DNA from: Thermoleophilaceae bacterium
Lineage (GTDB): Bacteria > Actinomycetota > Thermoleophilia > Solirubrobacterales > Thermoleophilaceae
Reading direction: 5' to 3'
Assembly (NCBI GenBank): GCA_013695885.1
Contig: JACCZP010000058.1
Location: 1 to 6,958 of the forward strand
DNA length: 6,958 bases
The position numbers were made by a program, and so were the translations under genes. Numbering within the stretch: the first letter of the stretch is position 1; the number at the start of each line of letters is the position of its first letter. Shown here one piece after another: positions 5,090 through 6,958 of the stretch. The notes beneath the pieces were generated by a model. That model saw only the letters and a list, made by a program, of their open reading frames with translations, was not told the DNA's origin and searched no databases.

Positions 5090-6106
5090 GTGACGGCGAC
5101 GCTCTATCTCCGCCACGCCGCCTCGCTCGAGCACGACACGGGCAGCCATCCCGAGGGCGCCGGGCGCATCCCGGCCATCGAGGATGCGCTCGAGCGGCGC
5201 GGGTGGGCGGGCCTCGAGCGCCGCGAGGCTCCCGAGGTCGATCCCCGGGTACTGGCCGCGGTCCACCCGGAGCGCTACGTCGACTCCGTGCGCGCGATGA
5301 GCGACGCCGGCGGCGGCGCGTTCGACGCGGACACGGTGGCGAGCGCGGGCTCATACAACGCCGCGCTGCACGCCGCCGGGGGAGCGTGCGCGATGGTCGA
5401 GGCGCTGCTGGCGGGAGAGGCCGCTGCGGCCTTCTCGGGCATGCGGCCTCCCGGACATCACGCCCTGCCCGAGCGGGCCATGGGGTTCTGCCTGTTCAAC
5501 AACGTCGCGGTCGCCGCCCGCCACGCCCTGGACTCGCTCGGGGCACGCCGGGTGCTGGTGCTCGACTGGGACGTGCACCACGGCAACGGGACCAACGACA
5601 TCTTCCACGCGAGCCCCGAGGTGCTCTTCGCCTCGATCCACCAGCAGCCGCTCTACCCCGGCACCGGTTCGCTGCCGGACATGGGCTCCGCCGAGGGCCT
5701 CGGCCACACGCTCAACCTCCCGGTGTCACCAGGAGGCGGGGAGGCCGAGTGGCTGTCGCTCGTCGAGCATCTCGTGATCCCCGCGGCACGTGCCTTCGAG
5801 CCCGATCTCGTGCTCGTCTCGGCGGGCTTCGACGCCCACCGCGCCGACCCCTTGGCCTCGTGCACGCTCGAGGCGCGGTCCTTCGCGGAGATGGCCCGCC
5901 ACGTCCGCGAGCTCGCCGGCGCGGCCGGGGCCCCCGTCGGCCTGCTGCTCGAGGGCGGCTACGACCTCGATGCGCTCGCCTCGTCGGTGGTGGCCGTGCT
6001 CGAGGCGCTCGCCGACGAGACCCCCCCGCGCTCGGTCGATCGCGACGAGCGGACCGCGCGGTATGCGCAAGCGGTCGGGCGCTTCTGGCCGGTGGAAGGG
6101 TCCTAG
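5090..6106 (+). CDS. Class II histone-deacetylase-like zinc deacetylase (AcuC/acetylpolyamine amidohydrolase superfamily)
   Basis: This is a zinc-dependent amide hydrolase that removes acyl groups from lysine side chains, polyamines or small amides. The 338-aa protein has every active-site element: GMRPPGHH (residues 117-124) with the charge-relay His pair 123/124, GFCLFNNVAVAA (132-143), LDWDVHHGNGT (158-168) with zinc ligands Asp161 and His163, YPGTG (189-193), SAGFDAH (244-250) with zinc ligand Asp248, and LEGGYD (287-292) with transition-state Tyr291. The GTG at 5090 is chosen because the family N-terminus (TLYLRHAA, then HPE at 20-22) begins there; upstream in-frame codons overlap nadB. 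AAGGA lies 12 bases before it, a rather distant ribosome site. Leu255 occupies the position that is Glu in polyamine-specific HDAC10. The gene is divergent from nadB and convergent with the zinc-ribbon gene. The substrate is unknown. Confidence 0.92.
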   Translation: MTATLYLRHAASLEHDTGSHPEGAGRIPAIEDALERRGWAGLERREAPEVDPRVLAAVHPERYVDSVRAMSDAGGGAFDADTVASAGSYNAALHAAGGACAMVEALLAGEAAAAFSGMRPPGHHALPERAMGFCLFNNVAVAARHALDSLGARRVLVLDWDVHHGNGTNDIFHASPEVLFASIHQQPLYPGTGSLPDMGSAEGLGHTLNLPVSPGGGEAEWLSLVEHLVIPAARAFEPDLVLVSAGFDAHRADPLASCTLEARSFAEMARHVRELAGAAGAPVGLLLEGGYDLDALASSVVAVLEALADETPPRSVDRDERTARYAQAVGRFWPVEGS

Positions 6107-6122
6107 AGGCCGTCTGGTGCGG

Positions 6123-6155
6123 CGCGGCCGGCGGCGCCCGAGGCGTCCGGCCGCG
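6123..6155. terminator. Hairpin between convergent genes, probable bidirectional terminator
   Basis: CGCGGCCGG (6123-6131) and CCGGCCGCG (6147-6155) pair perfectly over 9 bp. Inside, CGCC (6135-6138) pairs with GGCG (6142-6145) around a three-base loop. The hairpin lies in the 66-base gap between the stop codons of the deacetylase (plus) and zinc-ribbon (minus) genes. It has no T-run on either side. Confidence 0.5.
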
Positions 6156-6172
6156 TCCGAGACGGGGGTCGG

Positions 6173-6790
6173 CTAGCGCGGAGGCTCGATCAGCCGCGGG
6201 TAGGCGTCGCCGTAGCCCTGGCTCGCGTAGTCGTCGGCGTCCTCGCGGGCGTCGCGGGAAGAGTCGTAGCGGTCGGCGAAGACGATGAAGAGGTTCGGGT
6301 CGAGGCCCGCGTGCTCACGCCCCGACAGCACCCCGACCTCGTCGATGCCGCGCTCGGCCGCGCGCTGTCCCTCGGCCTGCGCCACCTGCTCGTCGTCGGA
6401 GGATGAGAGGATCACGGTGTAGCCGCGTTCGTCGGCCGGCCACTCCTCGAGCTCCTCGCTCGAGCCCGTCTGCCCGGCGGGCTCCTCGGCGGGAGCCGCG
6501 AGGCGCCCGGGGGGCGGAGGGGGCGGCTGGGATGAGGGCACGGTCACCGTCACGTCGGGGTCGGCGGTGAGCGTGCTGAGGCCCACGCCGATGCCCGCGC
6601 CGATCGCGACGACGATCACGGCCACCAGCACGGCCGGGACCTTCCAGTTGGAGGGCCGGCGCCACTGGAGTCCGACCGCCGCCCCGCAGGAGAGGCACGC
6701 GAGCTGGCCGCGCTCCGACGGCGCGCCGCAGCGCGGGCAAGGCGCCTGGTGCGCAGCCTGCTCGGCCGGACGTGGAGGCGTCTCGAGCAC
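6173..6790 (-). CDS. Zinc-ribbon, single-pass membrane protein with SPOR-like C-terminal domain
   Basis: This is a 205-aa protein starting at GTG 6790 with GAGG seven bases upstream. Residues 18-35 form a zinc ribbon (CPRC...CLSC: Cys18, Cys21, Cys32, Cys35), predicted cytoplasmic. A hydrophobic helix spans about 51-73, rich in V, A, I and G, followed by a Pro/Glu-rich linker with a run of eight Pro/Gln-Pro residues near 88-94. The extracytoplasmic domain (about 123-203) begins GYTVILSSS, then an Ala/Glu-rich helix, VGVLSGREH (152-160), LFIVFADRYDS (167-177) and another helix. That beta-alpha-beta-beta-alpha pattern resembles SPOR domains, which bind denuded peptidoglycan at division sites; the match here is by pattern only. 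A role in the cell envelope or division is inferred. A gene ending eight bases upstream on the same strand is probably cotranscribed with it. Confidence 0.75.
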   Translation of the reverse strand: MLETPPRPAEQAAHQAPCPRCGAPSERGQLACLSCGAAVGLQWRRPSNWKVPAVLVAVIVVAIGAGIGVGLSTLTADPDVTVTVPSSQPPPPPPGRLAAPAEEPAGQTGSSEELEEWPADERGYTVILSSSDDEQVAQAEGQRAAERGIDEVGVLSGREHAGLDPNLFIVFADRYDSSRDAREDADDYASQGYGDAYPRLIEPPR

Positions 6791-6798
6791 GCTCGTCC

Positions 6799-6958
6799 TC
6801 AGCGGCTCTCGGGCGCGCCGGGGGGAGGCGGACCGGGTGCGCGTCCAGGGGCTTGGGTCGCCGGGGGAGATGCGGGGGGCGCCGCCGCACCCGTGCCCGC
6901 GGAGGGCGGTTGGGAGCCGGGGCCGGGCGGGGCCGGCGGCACCGGGCCGGGACCGGGG
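6799..6958 (-). CDS. C-terminal tail of a gene running off the right edge, Pro/Gly/Ala-rich
   Basis: In the minus frame ending with TGA at 6801-6799, all 53 complete codons back to the edge are open. They translate to a low-complexity tail dominated by Pro, Gly and Ala with a few Ser, Thr and Gln, ending GAPESR. The stop lies eight bases from the GTG of the zinc-ribbon gene, and the TGA overlaps that gene's ribosome binding site, which implies coupled translation. Such tails occur on envelope proteins, for example class A penicillin-binding proteins, but nothing in the visible part shows the identity. In DNA this GC-rich, open frames also arise by chance, so the evidence rests mainly on spacing and strand. 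Confidence 0.5.
   Translation of the reverse strand, partial: PGPGPVPPAPPGPGSQPPSAGTGAAAPPASPPATQAPGRAPGPPPPGAPESR

Noticed and set aside
1..6958. Very frequent CTCGAG words across the window as a repeated site
   Set aside because: They arise from Leu-Glu codon pairs with preferred codons CTC and GAG, occur inside genes in both orientations and show no regular spacing.

Overview
The window is very GC-rich and densely coding, with strong G/C bias at third codon positions and frequent GTG starts. Most genes resemble proteins I associate with high-GC Actinomycetota, probably the Thermoleophilia/Solirubrobacterales. That placement is an inference from GC content and gene style, because no rRNA or marker gene is present. 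I see no tRNA, rRNA, CRISPR array, insertion sequence, integrase or phage gene, so this looks like ordinary chromosome with several poorly characterised genes.

From left to right: a ferredoxin/rubredoxin-type NAD(P)H reductase on the minus strand runs off the left edge. Seven bases before its start ends a 27-codon ORF with a near-perfect ribosome binding site, which looks like the two ends of a [3Fe-4S] ferredoxin joined by an internal deletion. A 218-base gap follows, holding short palindromes and a long hairpin that probably terminates the next operon. That operon, also on the minus strand, encodes a DUF1802 protein and then a small cytosolic zinc metalloprotease with HEXXH plus a downstream Glu. 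A sigma70-type promoter with a 17-base spacer drives it. Next comes a 140-aa minus-strand protein ending in a Cys3His motif; about 75 to 110 bases upstream of its start lies an array of about 11-bp-spaced direct repeats that could be a response-regulator operator.

L-aspartate oxidase (nadB, minus strand) and a class II histone-deacetylase-like zinc hydrolase (plus strand) are divergent, with starts only 22 bases apart. The deacetylase converges on a zinc-ribbon, single-pass membrane, SPOR-like protein (minus strand), with a hairpin between the two stop codons. At the right edge the Pro/Gly/Ala-rich tail of a further minus-strand gene ends 8 bases before the zinc-ribbon gene, so those two are probably cotranscribed.

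Functionally, the window combines an electron-transfer reductase that has apparently lost its local ferredoxin, the first step of de novo NAD synthesis without nadA or nadC beside it, a protein or small-molecule deacetylase, and several proteins of unknown function. No single pathway unites them. The items most worth a second look are the ferredoxin remnant in frame with its reductase, the DUF1802/metalloprotease operon, and the direct-repeat operator.
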